From Paludibacteraceae bacterium (GTDB lineage: Bacteria > Bacteroidota > Bacteroidia > Bacteroidales > Paludibacteraceae): 64,000 nucleotides of DNA. A program made the position numbers and the translations under genes. The stretch spans positions 24,953 through 88,952 of the forward strand of contig JAKSKU010000004.1 in assembly GCA_024401565.1 (NCBI GenBank), given 5' to 3'. Of the stretch, positions 44,283 to 51,792 are shown one piece after another. The notes under the pieces are model-generated. The model did not search any database, was not told where the DNA came from, and was given only the letters and a program-made list of their open reading frames with translations. Each line of letters opens with the position of its first letter. Within the stretch, counting starts at the first letter, position 1.

Positions 44283-45251
44283 ATGAAAAATAACGCAGTG
44301 ATAATTATCGCGATCTGTGTAATCGTTGTAATTCTAGGAATAATCCTATATGGTCTAACAGCCTCAACACCAGAACCAGTCATCCAGGGTGAAGTTGAGA
44401 TTTCAGACTATCGTTTGTCTTCAAAGGTTCCTTCACGTGTGATGGAGATCAAGGTGCAGGAGGGAGACTTCGTTAAGAAGGGAGATACTGTTGCAATCAT
44501 GGAGGCTCCAGAGGTTGCAGCAAAACTTTCTCAGGCAGAGGCTGCCAAACGTGCTGCTCAAGCGTTGAAGAACAAGGCAGAGGCCGGTGCACGCAGCGAG
44601 CAGATCGAGGCTGCTTACGAAATGTGGCAGAAGGCAAAGGCCGGTCTTGACGTGTACGAGAAGACTTACCAGAGAGTAGAGAAACTATTCAACGAGGGTG
44701 TGATCGCAGCACAGAAGAAGGATGAGGCATTCGCTCAACTTGAAGCTGCAAAGGCGACAGAGAAAGCCGCAAAGTCTCAGTACGATATGGCAGTGAACGG
44801 TGCTCAGAAGGAGGATAAGGATGCGGCTGCAGCACAGGTGGCAAGAGCAAGAGGTGCTGTCGCTGAGGTCAACTCATATATCAACGAGACAATCATCCGT
44901 GCTTTGGCTGACGGTGTTGTGACTGAGATTTTCCCAGAGGAGGGAGAGTTGGTTGGTTCGGGTGCTCCTATCATGAATGTGGCTAAAGCCGACGGTGCAT
45001 ACTTGACTTTCAACATCCGTGAGGATCTGCTAAAGGATTTTGAGGTTGGCAAGACAGTCAACGTCTACATTCCTGCTAAAGACACAACTATCAACGCTAC
45101 TGTAAGCGGAATGAAGAATGTGGGAAGCTACGCAGTTTGGAAGGCAACTAAGGCTCTTGGCCAGTACGACCTAAAGACATTCGAGGTTAAGATGCGTCCA
45201 GAGTCACAGGATTTGAAGTTGGCTGCTGGAATGAGCGCTATCATAAAATAA
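44283..45251 (+). CDS. HlyD-family periplasmic adaptor
   Basis: Membrane fusion protein linking the inner-membrane permeases to the TolC-like duct. Seen: N-terminal membrane anchor (about 5-27, VIIIAICVIVVILGIILYGL); the biotinyl-lipoyl half-motifs (ISDYRLSSKVPSRVMEIKVQEGDFVKKGDTVAIMEAPE and ALADGVVTEIFPEEGELVGSGAPIM); an Ala/Lys-rich coiled-coil hairpin between them (about 75-200); and a beta-barrel C-terminal domain (YLTFNIREDLLKDFEVGKTVNVYIP). 322 residues, the YbhG/EmrA-like size. It is in an operon with the TolC-like gene upstream and two ABC-2 permeases downstream. Confidence 0.9.
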   Translation: MKNNAVIIIAICVIVVILGIILYGLTASTPEPVIQGEVEISDYRLSSKVPSRVMEIKVQEGDFVKKGDTVAIMEAPEVAAKLSQAEAAKRAAQALKNKAEAGARSEQIEAAYEMWQKAKAGLDVYEKTYQRVEKLFNEGVIAAQKKDEAFAQLEAAKATEKAAKSQYDMAVNGAQKEDKDAAAAQVARARGAVAEVNSYINETIIRALADGVVTEIFPEEGELVGSGAPIMNVAKADGAYLTFNIREDLLKDFEVGKTVNVYIPAKDTTINATVSGMKNVGSYAVWKATKALGQYDLKTFEVKMRPESQDLKLAAGMSAIIK

Positions 45252-45313
45252 TTAATAATTAACGATTAATAGTTAATAATTAATAGATTCATTTCCTACG
45301 AATATTAATCATT

Positions 45314-45346
45314 GGACACGTAGAGACACACGGACGTGCGTCTCAC
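45314..45346. repeat. Dispersed GTAGAGACG-type palindrome
   Basis: CACGTAGAGACACACGGACG followed by TGCGTCTCACCG, an inverted copy of the element near 41301. The preceding 45 bases are AT-rich with repeated ATTAATAATTAA units. The gap (45252-45394) holds no gene. Confidence 0.7.
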
Positions 45347-45394
45347 CGTTCAAATAAAAAAAAGGAAATGAATTATAATACAAATTAATTACGT

Positions 45395-46576
45395 ATGGAT
45401 ATAAAGTCAATTTTTAGTAGACTAAAAAAGTTGGCTCTTAGAGAGGTCGAGATCTCACGTCGTCGCCCGCTCTACCTATTCTGTATGCTTATCGCCCCCG
45501 TCTTCTTCAGTTTCATGTTTATCGACGTGATGAAAGAGGGTGCACCACATGAGGTTCCGGCGGCAGTTGTCGACGAAGACAACAGTCAGGTGTCGCGAAC
45601 TCTCCTACGCACTCTCGACGCTATGCAGGAGACGGATCTGACAGTGAAATACAAGGATTTCTCCGACGCAAAGGATGCCCTACGCAGAGGAGAGGTGTTT
45701 GCTATCGTACATGTGCCAAAAGGTCTTTCTGAGAAAGCTTTGACACAGCGTACTCCGACAATCTATTTCTACACCAACGATGCCTACTTCTTGGCAGGAG
45801 CTTTCCTATTCAAGAACATGAAGGTGCTTGGTGAGTTGTCTGGACTTGCGATCACCAAATCAACACTGTCAGCCAAGGGTGTGGATGAGGACAGAATCAT
45901 GGGATTGATCCAACCAATAACAGTGGAGTCACATCCATTGAACAACCCGTCGCTCAACTACTCCATCTATTTGACTAACATATTTATTCCGGCAATCTTG
46001 CTGCTTATCGTCTTCATTGCCACATGTTACTCAATCGGTTTGGAATGGAAGCGTGGCACACAGAAAAAATGGTATAAAGACGCGGGTGAGAATGTAGTGG
46101 TTGCGTTGACAGGCAAATTATTGCCACAGACGGCACTTTACATGCTGATGTTCCTATTCATGGATGTCTACCTATATAAGATCAACGGATTCCCGATAGC
46201 TTGTTCGATGATCCGTCTGCTTGGCATACAGCTTTTAGCGACACTTGCGTCGCAAGCATTCTCGGCAGCCATCTTCGGAATCTTGGCAGGACAAATGCGT
46301 ATGGCGATGAGTGTGGCGTCGCTTCTTGGAGTGCTTTCCGTATCTCTATGCGGATTCACATTCCCTGTGATGGCGATGCCAAAACTAATGCAGGCCATCT
46401 CGTGGCTGTTGCCATTACGCCACTACTATCTGATATATGTCAACCAAGTGCTCGACGGTTATTCAATCGTTAATGTTTGGAAATCGTTCGCTATTCTTGT
46501 GGCGATTCTAGCACTTCCACTTTTGTTCATCAAAGTGTACGAGAAAGCATTCAACGAGGTGAATTACAAAGCATAA
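45395..46576 (+). CDS. ABC-2 type permease (exporter, first subunit)
   Basis: Inner-membrane permease of the YhhJ/YbhR kind. Seen: cytoplasmic start then a first membrane helix (RPLYLFCMLIAPVFFSFMFI), a large periplasmic domain (about 50-175: PAAVVDEDNSQVSRTLLRTLDAM), then five to six helices in the C-terminal half, including YLTNIFIPAILLLIVFIATCYSIG and the ABC-2 signature ALTGKLLPQTALYMLMFLFMD. 393 residues. The next gene is a second, related permease, 12 bp downstream. No ATP-binding subunit gene is present in the cluster, so an ATPase must come from elsewhere or these transporters act differently. Confidence 0.88.
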   Translation: MDIKSIFSRLKKLALREVEISRRRPLYLFCMLIAPVFFSFMFIDVMKEGAPHEVPAAVVDEDNSQVSRTLLRTLDAMQETDLTVKYKDFSDAKDALRRGEVFAIVHVPKGLSEKALTQRTPTIYFYTNDAYFLAGAFLFKNMKVLGELSGLAITKSTLSAKGVDEDRIMGLIQPITVESHPLNNPSLNYSIYLTNIFIPAILLLIVFIATCYSIGLEWKRGTQKKWYKDAGENVVVALTGKLLPQTALYMLMFLFMDVYLYKINGFPIACSMIRLLGIQLLATLASQAFSAAIFGILAGQMRMAMSVASLLGVLSVSLCGFTFPVMAMPKLMQAISWLLPLRHYYLIYVNQVLDGYSIVNVWKSFAILVAILALPLLFIKVYEKAFNEVNYKA

Positions 46577-46588
46577 AATGAGATTAAG

Positions 46589-47746
46589 ATGAAGATACTT
46601 CAAATATGCTATAATGAGTTTAAGGAGATTTTCGCGGACTTCGGTATCGTGATCTTCGTGATCATCCTACCACTTGCCTACCCTTTGCTCTACGCCTACG
46701 TCTACGACAACGAGGTGGTGAGAGAGGTGCCTGTGGTGGTGGTCGACGATTCACAGACCAGCATGAGCCGTGAGTTTCTACGTCGCTGTGACGCGTCGCC
46801 AGATATCAAAATTATCTCACACGCCACAGGAATGGAGCACGCCCGCACCTATCTTGAAAGTATGGATGCGTATGGAATAATCCGTATTCCACGCGAATTT
46901 TCCGACGATCTTGCGGAAGGCCGCCAGACAGCAGTGGGAATCTACTGTGATATGGCGAGCATGATGTACTATAAGAACCTGATGATCACCGCCTCGTTGG
47001 TGGCTCAGGATATGAACAAAGAGATCAAGGTAGCCAAACTTGGTAGTTCTACCGACCGTGAGGCTCAGATCTCCGCGTCGCCAATCACTTATGAGACAAT
47101 CGCAATGTACAATCCACAGAGTGGCTACTCATCGTTCTTGATTCCAGCAGTGTTGATGCTGATCATCCAGCAGTCGCTGATGTTGGGAATCGGAATGCAC
47201 ATGGGAGGCACACGAGAGAATAATTTTGGTTTTGCCGTTCCAAAAGGCGACCTCTACCACAATCCCGTCTACATCTATCTTGGAAAGATGCTTGCCTATT
47301 TCGTGATTTATCTTGTCGAAGCGATCTATTTCTTCCTCGTAGTCAACAAGATCTTTGTTCTGCCACAGATGTCGTCGTTCGCCACATACCTTGCATGGAT
47401 AGTGCCTTACTTGATCGCCTGCATCTCGTACTCTATTCTATTCTCGGCATTGGTCTACCGACGCGAGGATTGTATCATGCTGTTCGTGTTCCTAAGCGTA
47501 CCATTGATATTCATCTCCGGTATCAGCTGGCCAATCTCAGAGATTCCAGACAACTGGAGATACTTCTCATACCTCTTCCCTTCCTCACTTGGTATCCACG
47601 CTTACGTCCGCACCAACACCATGGGTGCAACTATCGACGACATAGCGTTCTACCACTGGGGATTGATCATTCAAGCCGGATTCTACACTATCCTATCGTT
47701 AGTGTTCTACTACTGGCAGTTGAAAAAGAGAAAGATTGAGGAATAA
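46589..47746 (+). CDS. ABC-2 type permease (exporter, second subunit)
   Basis: A 385-residue paralogue of the preceding gene with the same architecture: first helix (IVIFVIILPLAYPLLYAYVY), periplasmic domain (about 45-170: VVVVDDSQTSMSREFLRRCDASPDIKI), and C-terminal helices (SSFLIPAVLMLIIQQSLMLGIG; GKMLAYFVIYLVEAIYFFLVV; LFVFLSVPLIFISGISWPISEIP). The two permeases probably form a heterodimer. It is the last gene of the operon and is followed by a hairpin of the dispersed palindrome family with a T tail that can serve as terminator. Whatever is exported is unknown; drugs, lipids or surface material are options. Confidence 0.88.
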   Translation: MKILQICYNEFKEIFADFGIVIFVIILPLAYPLLYAYVYDNEVVREVPVVVVDDSQTSMSREFLRRCDASPDIKIISHATGMEHARTYLESMDAYGIIRIPREFSDDLAEGRQTAVGIYCDMASMMYYKNLMITASLVAQDMNKEIKVAKLGSSTDREAQISASPITYETIAMYNPQSGYSSFLIPAVLMLIIQQSLMLGIGMHMGGTRENNFGFAVPKGDLYHNPVYIYLGKMLAYFVIYLVEAIYFFLVVNKIFVLPQMSSFATYLAWIVPYLIACISYSILFSALVYRREDCIMLFVFLSVPLIFISGISWPISEIPDNWRYFSYLFPSSLGIHAYVRTNTMGATIDDIAFYHWGLIIQAGFYTILSLVFYYWQLKKRKIEE

Positions 47747-47790
47747 TTCATAATGCTGAATTGCATACACATTGTGATGGTTTCGGATTT

Positions 47791-47819
47791 GTAGAGACGG
47801 GGCATGTCCCCGTCTTTTC
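47791..47819 (+). terminator. Dispersed palindrome acting as operon terminator
   Basis: AGACGGGG (47795-47802) and CCCCGTCT (47808-47815) around CATGT, followed by TTTTCTG; preceded by GTAG as in the other copies of this family. Confidence 0.65.
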
Positions 47820-48063
47820 TGTTTAAAAACGCGTTTTCACCACAGATGCCATTTGATTTCTATAGTATCACAATTGGTAATATTCCAAGTGTATAATTTG
47901 CGGAAGCCGAGGGGGCAAATATGAGGGTGTATCTGCCTTTGCCAACTATAACATCCAATATCCGACTGAGCATTGTCAACTTACACTTTTGAAAAGAGAC
48001 GGGGACTGTCAATTAGACATTTTACATTTATGTTTGTTTGGAGTTTGCTCTAGCTCTATAAAT
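47820..48063. other. Intergenic stretch without recognisable gene
   Basis: Short frames only; no start-codon-led ORF with recognisable content, no clear hairpin. I see nothing I can name. Confidence 0.5.
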
Positions 48064-48091
48064 AAAAAAAGACGCCTATTTAAAGCGTCTT
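48064..48091 (-). terminator. Terminator of the tRNA-Gln pair
   Basis: AAGACGC (48069-48075) pairs with GCGTCTT (48085-48091); on the minus strand this ends in a T run. Confidence 0.75.
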
Positions 48092-48096
48092 CTTTG

Positions 48097-48167
48097 TTGT
48101 CCTGCAAGGACTCGAACCCTGACAAGCAGTGCCAGAAACTGATGTGCTACCATTACACCACAGGACA
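48097..48167 (-). tRNA. tRNA-Gln (CTG anticodon)
   Basis: Minus-strand cloverleaf: acceptor TGTCCTG/CAGGACA, D arm GTGT-AATGGTA-GCAC, anticodon loop TTCTGGC (anticodon CTG), 4-base variable loop, T arm CAGGG-TTCGAGT-CCTTG, discriminator A. Position 27-43 is a mismatch (T-C). CCA is not encoded. Confidence 0.88.
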
Positions 48168-48205
48168 ATTAATTATGTGTTCAGGACTTACACCTGAAAT
48201 TTTTG

Positions 48206-48276
48206 TTGTCTTGCAAGGACTCGAACCCTGACAAGCAGTGCCAGAAACTGATGTGCTACCATTACACCACAAGACA
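48206..48276 (-). tRNA. tRNA-Gln (CTG anticodon), second copy
   Basis: Same as the copy at 48097 except in the acceptor stem (TGTCTTG/CAAGACA, a compensated change). The two genes are about 40 bases apart and share one promoter and terminator, so they are a tandem duplication transcribed together, this one first. Confidence 0.88.
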
Positions 48277-48319
48277 ATATTTTTTTTGCGAATGTCGGGT
48301 CTCTCCCTCAATTGCACTG

Positions 48320-48349
48320 CAAAGGTAGTGCTTTTTTTCTACTTGCAAA
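48320..48349 (-). promoter_or_regulatory. Promoter of the tRNA-Gln pair
   Basis: On the minus strand TTTG (48349-48346), 18 bases, TACCTTTG (48327-48320). Predicted start about 48313, about 37 bases before the tRNA at 48276. Close match to the Bacteroidota consensus. Confidence 0.65.
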
Positions 48350-48452
48350 CAAAAAACTGGATTTTTTTGAAGAAAATCATGCTATTTTGCTCAAAATCTA
48401 TGATTTTTGAATGATAAATAGTGATTTTTTGGGAAAATGCCATCATGATAAG

Positions 48453-48490
48453 AAAAACAGGACACACAGAGAAATGTGTATCCTGTTTTT
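48453..48490 (-). terminator. Terminator beside the GH3 remnant
   Basis: AAAAACAGGA (48453-48462) pairs with TCCTGTTTTT (48481-48490) with an inner ACACA/TGTGT; T runs on both strands. It lies 33 bases past the remnant's stop. Confidence 0.75.
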
Positions 48491-48522
48491 ATGCGAATAG
48501 TAAGAGATCTGCTCTATGATGT

Positions 48523-48728
48523 TTATTTCAACATGTCGCTCTCCCATTTCACTGGAGATTCAGCTGTTGCCTCTAGTTCTCCCGTCAACAGCTTGACTAC
48601 TGCTTTTTGTGTAAATGTATCGACACCTTGTTGGAAGTTGACGGTGCCGGTTCTTTTTCTACTGTGCGGTTGCAAGATGAGCCAAGCATTAATCCGCCAC
48701 ATAATAGTGTTAAATAAATCTTTTTCAT
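48523..48728 (-). pseudogene. Internally deleted copy of the neighbouring GH3 gene
   Basis: Minus strand from ATG 48728. The first residues, MKKIYLTLLCGGLMLGSSC, copy the signal peptide and lipobox of the GH3 gene at 48931 (MKKIYLSLLCGLMLGTSC). The end, TFTQKAVVKLLTGELEATAE followed by SPVKWESDMLK and stop at 48523, copies its C terminus (TFSQKSVVKILTGELQATAE, SPVRLNRDELK) but is in another frame. About 510 codons between are missing. It is a former tandem GH3 paralogue (diverged at about one residue in four in the retained parts) reduced by one large deletion. The N-terminal frame as it stands would stop after 44 codons. Confidence 0.85.
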
Positions 48729-48844
48729 TGATTTGTAGGACTAGTTGTTAGTAAAAGTTTATGTTCACATCATTGTCCGATACAAACATCGCAAATGTAA
48801 TAAAACAATGTCATAAGTGTGACACTTTCGAAGATTCGTTGAAG

Positions 48845-48883
48845 AAAAAAGCCAGACTGCTCATTGATTAGCAGCCTGGCTTT
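48845..48883 (-). terminator. Terminator of the GH3 gene
   Basis: AAAGCCAG (48848-48855) pairs with CTGGCTTT (48876-48883), with inner CTGCT/AGCAG. The minus-strand hairpin ends in T residues. It is preceded by a dispersed palindrome (48902-48922). Confidence 0.75.
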
Positions 48884-48901
48884 ATTTATTTCAATATGTT
48901 A

Positions 48902-48922
48902 AGACGTGGTGTCCCCACGTCT
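48902..48922. repeat. Dispersed palindrome after the GH3 gene
   Basis: AGACGTGG (48902-48909) pairs with CCACGTCT (48915-48922). Member of the AGACG...CGTCT hairpin family. Confidence 0.65.
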
Positions 48923-48930
48923 CAACAATA

Positions 48931-50679
48931 TTACTTCAACTCATCTCTGTTCAATCTTACTGGAGACTCTGCAGTAGCCTGAAGCTCTCCTGTCAAAATC
49001 TTAACTACAGATTTCTGAGAGAATGTGTCGATGCTATATGCGTTGATCTTTGTTGGAACGATTCCCTCGTAGATCTCCAATGCGTATGGGTTAGCATACG
49101 AGATAGCGATTCTCTTCTTTGGATCCAACATGTTAGCTGTCCATACTGCAAACGACTCTTTGTCTTTTAGCAAGCATGTTCCAAGTGGGTGGAAATAACG
49201 GTTCTCGAAGCAAACAAGGATCTTGTCGTATGAGTTCAAAGAGTCAATTCTCCAACCCCATGAGTAGAAGTGAGGGTTGTCAAGAATATCTACGCTGAAT
49301 CCACGGCTCTCCAACTCTCTCTTTGTAACTGCGAATTTCTCAACTGTCATCTGCTCTCCTACCTCGATAAGTGCGATTCTCTTGCCATCCTCTGCCTTGA
49401 TTGGAAGCAGATTGTCGCTATTCTCAACAATTGTGACAGCCTTGTCTGCAACTGCTGCACCTGTCTTCTTTACAAATGCTTTGTCTGCGTCTGTCATTGG
49501 AGTAGCAATCTGCTGATTCTCTTTAGTGTTGTAGCCAAAACGCTCACGCATAGCCCATACACGCTCTACAGCGTCGTCCAAACGAGACATTGGAATCTCT
49601 CCACGTAGGATTCTTGCCTCAACTGTATCCATATATGCTACATCTGGCCATAGCACAACGTCGGCACCAGCCACAAAACACTGAACAGAAACCTCAAGCT
49701 CATTCTTATAGTAACCAGCGCAACCACCCATGTTAAGAGCATCTGTAATGATAACTCCTCTGTAGTTGAACTTATTCTTTAGCATGTCTACCATAAGCTC
49801 CTTAGAAAGGGTTGCAGGTGGCAACTGACCGTTGATCTTCTGAGTCTGGTAAGCAGGCAACTGGATGTGTCCGACCATGATTGATGCAGCTCCACCGTCG
49901 ATCAATCCCTTAAACAATTTGCCGAATGAGTTGTCCCAATCCTCCTTTGATAGCGAGTTTGCAGTAGTGACGATATGCTGGTTACGCATTGTCACACCGT
50001 CGCCAGGGAAATGCTTGATTGTTGAGATAACGCCCTTTGAGTGAAGACCGTGCATCTGGCTCTTCAAGATTGGTAGAGCTTTATTCACGTCGTCAGAAAC
50101 AGAACGCTCAACCACCAACTCCTGAATTGGGTTCATGTTAAGGTCAGACACTGGGTGTAGCAACCAGTTGAATCCCATCTCACGAGCCTCCATAGCGATA
50201 GCCTGCTCTGAATCGTAAGCAAGAGCTGTGTCGTTGGCAGCACCAAGCGACATGCCGACAGGAAGGTGTGTATATTTAGAATATGTTTCTCCGATTCCTC
50301 TCTCGAAATCCTCGCTTACTAGCAAAGGATACTTTGAATTGTCATTGTACTCCTTCAAGATCTCTGGCAATACAGTCAATGGATCTTTAGGCTTATAATT
50401 CTCTTTGATATACCAGTCTGCGATAAAGATACTGCCGACAGGGTATTTCTCCATGAATCCTTTGAGTGATCCTCCACCCATAGCCGCCTGATCCAATGGC
50501 TTAGCTATGATCTGCATTGTCTGTCCGATCTTCTCACGGAGTGTCAATGTCTTCCAAGTGGTGTCTTTAGCGATTGGTCCGTTGCATGCAGTCAACGCTG
50601 CAGAACCCTTGTCAGCGGTCTTTGTGCATGATGTGCCAAGCATCAAACCGCATAAAAGTGACAAATAAATTTTCTTCAT
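48931..50679 (-). CDS. GH3-family lipoprotein hydrolase (NagZ/beta-glucosidase-like)
   Basis: A 582-residue lipoprotein glycosidase. Seen: lipobox LGTSC with Cys18; a GH3 N-terminal barrel (about 45-385) with KHFPGDG at 222-228, His235 in the loop that carries the acid/base His of NagZ-type enzymes (but the NagZ DSH dyad reads NQH here), SIMVGHIQLPA and the nucleophile Asp313 in IITDALNMGG; and a short C-terminal region (about 400-582). The His in the loop points to N-acetyl-beta-hexosaminidase activity on muropeptides or glycans, but the missing dyad Asp leaves beta-glucosidase or a modified mechanism open. It stands alone with its own terminator; a deleted paralogue lies just downstream. 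Confidence 0.85.
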   Translation of the reverse strand: MKKIYLSLLCGLMLGTSCTKTADKGSAALTACNGPIAKDTTWKTLTLREKIGQTMQIIAKPLDQAAMGGGSLKGFMEKYPVGSIFIADWYIKENYKPKDPLTVLPEILKEYNDNSKYPLLVSEDFERGIGETYSKYTHLPVGMSLGAANDTALAYDSEQAIAMEAREMGFNWLLHPVSDLNMNPIQELVVERSVSDDVNKALPILKSQMHGLHSKGVISTIKHFPGDGVTMRNQHIVTTANSLSKEDWDNSFGKLFKGLIDGGAASIMVGHIQLPAYQTQKINGQLPPATLSKELMVDMLKNKFNYRGVIITDALNMGGCAGYYKNELEVSVQCFVAGADVVLWPDVAYMDTVEARILRGEIPMSRLDDAVERVWAMRERFGYNTKENQQIATPMTDADKAFVKKTGAAVADKAVTIVENSDNLLPIKAEDGKRIALIEVGEQMTVEKFAVTKRELESRGFSVDILDNPHFYSWGWRIDSLNSYDKILVCFENRYFHPLGTCLLKDKESFAVWTANMLDPKKRIAISYANPYALEIYEGIVPTKINAYSIDTFSQKSVVKILTGELQATAESPVRLNRDELK

Positions 50680-50731
50680 AAATGAATTATGTCTTGTTGT
50701 TTTATTTTGTTTTCTTTCGCCTAATATTTGT

Positions 50732-50751
50732 AGACGTGGAAATCCGCGTCT
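50732..50751. repeat. Dispersed palindrome upstream of the GH3 gene
   Basis: AGACGTGG-AAAT-CCGCGTCT with one G-T pair, preceded by GT as in other copies. It lies in the GH3 upstream region, within its likely leader or promoter area. Confidence 0.6.
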
Positions 50752-50859
50752 CTGTATGTATTAAATTGGTGTAAATCACCATCAAACACAAACGTTACAA
50801 AAATAACAAAATAAATTAGAATTTAGAAATTCGGAATAAGGATTTAATTTGGAATTTGT

Positions 50860-50867
50860 TATCTTTG
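50860..50867 (+). promoter_or_regulatory. -7 element for the antitoxin-like gene
   Basis: TATCTTTG matches TAnnTTTG, 22 bases before ATG 50890. Confidence 0.45.
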
Positions 50868-50889
50868 CAAAGTACAAAAAAAATTGCTT

Positions 50890-51141
50890 ATGACGACATT
50901 GGAATTAAAACGTAATATCAGGATGTAGACAGAATTGCTGGGAAATGATGAAACAGCATTAAATGAGGTCTTGAATTACATTAAAAATCTTTTAAGAAAT
51001 AAAGGTAAGTCTAAAGAGAATGCTTTTTCTGAATTGACCGGAGCATGGGAAAATGATGGGAAAAGCGTCGAAGAGGTTATGTTAGATATTAAAAATGCAA
51101 GAGTAAACGAGGAAACAAGACAAATTGAGAGTTTAGATTGA
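50890..51141 (+). pseudogene. Antitoxin-like small gene with in-frame TAG
   Basis: ATG 50890 opens MTTLELKRNIRM, then TAG at 50926-50928, then the same frame continues TELLGNDETALNEVLNYIKN... to TGA 51139-51141 (about 83 codons in all). The opening and the following helix are typical of small Bacteroidota antitoxins. A TTG at 50935 could restart translation of the last 68 residues. It is either a nonsense-inactivated antitoxin, a stop read-through, or a sequencing error. The expected toxin gene is missing: downstream is the REP-bracketed transposase unit, beginning 37 bases after the stop. Confidence 0.6.
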
Positions 51142-51178
51142 ATTTATATTTATGGAACAGTACAGAGTTGCGGATAAT

Positions 51179-51233
51179 AGCCTGGAAGGCTCAACTGAGC
51201 GAAGCGAGAGTAACCCGGGACACCGTCTCGGGC
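51179..51233 (+). repeat. Left REP-like repeat
   Basis: AGCCTGGAAGGCT (small palindrome), GAGCGAAGCGAGAGTAACCC, GGGAC, GTCTCGG. Contains GCCT/AGGC and CCGGGAC...GTCTCGG hairpin potential. Inverted partner at 51793. Confidence 0.8.
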
Positions 51234-51254
51234 TTAAAATGTAATCCAACTATT

Positions 51255-51267
51255 TGCCTGGAAGGCA
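51255..51267. repeat. Inner palindrome, left
   Basis: TGCCTGGAAGGCA, the same core as the outer repeats, between the left repeat and the transposase. Confidence 0.7.
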
Positions 51268-51295
51268 ACACAAATAAAATAAACGGTACAAAGTT

Positions 51296-51748
51296 ATGAG
51301 TCATATTTGTTTAACATATCATATAGTATGGCGCACTAAGTGCAGCAAACGATCAATCAATGAAGCACACGAAAGAGATCTATTTGCATATATCTTTGGA
51401 ATTTGCAAAGAAAAAAAATGTACACTCTATCGTGTTAACGCAATGCAAGATCATGTGCATATGTGTATAGAGATACATCCAACGATAGCTCTAAGTGATT
51501 TCATGAAAGCTTTAAAACAATCGACTTCCTCATGGATGAAAGAACATAAAGAAATGTTCCCTTTTTTCGATTCGTGGGGTAATGGATATGCAGCTTTTAC
51601 GTATGCAGTAAAAGACAGACCTAATGTAATAAACTATATCCGCAATCAAAAAGAGCATCATAAAACTTTTGATTTTCGAGAAGAATACGAAAGTTTATTA
51701 ATTGAATTTGGATTAGATCCAAAAACTGACAAATTTTTAGAAGATTGA
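51296..51748 (+). CDS. HUH/Y1 transposase (IS200 or RAYT type)
   Basis: A 150-residue Y1 single-strand transposase. Seen: the HUH metal motif in MQDHVHMCIEI (His-x-His, residues about 59-61), preceded by the LTYHIVWRTK opening of TnpA proteins, and the catalytic Tyr in NVINYIRNQKEHH at about 122. Length and order of motifs match TnpA of IS200/IS605 and REP-associated transposases. There is no TnpB/IscB gene beside it. It lies between inverted REP-like repeats, which favours a domesticated RAYT over a simple insertion sequence, although sequence comparison would be needed to place it. AT-rich and compact, with intact catalytic residues. Confidence 0.88.
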   Translation: MSHICLTYHIVWRTKCSKRSINEAHERDLFAYIFGICKEKKCTLYRVNAMQDHVHMCIEIHPTIALSDFMKALKQSTSSWMKEHKEMFPFFDSWGNGYAAFTYAVKDRPNVINYIRNQKEHHKTFDFREEYESLLIEFGLDPKTDKFLED

Positions 51749-51755
51749 TCTGGTA

Positions 51756-51770
51756 CTGCCTTCCAGGCAG
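51756..51770. repeat. Inner palindrome, right
   Basis: CTGCCTTCCAGGCAG, the mirror of the inner-left element, 8 bases after the transposase stop. Confidence 0.7.
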
Positions 51771-51792
51771 AGTTCAATGGCAGATCATATTG

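Noticed and set aside
45252-45313. ATTAATAATTAA-type repeats as an origin or attachment site
   Set aside because: Simple AT-rich sequence in an operon spacer with no further features of an origin or attachment site.
47820-48063. Possible small gene (ATG 47931, about 23 codons)
   Set aside because: Very short, no conserved content, no promoter; likely chance.
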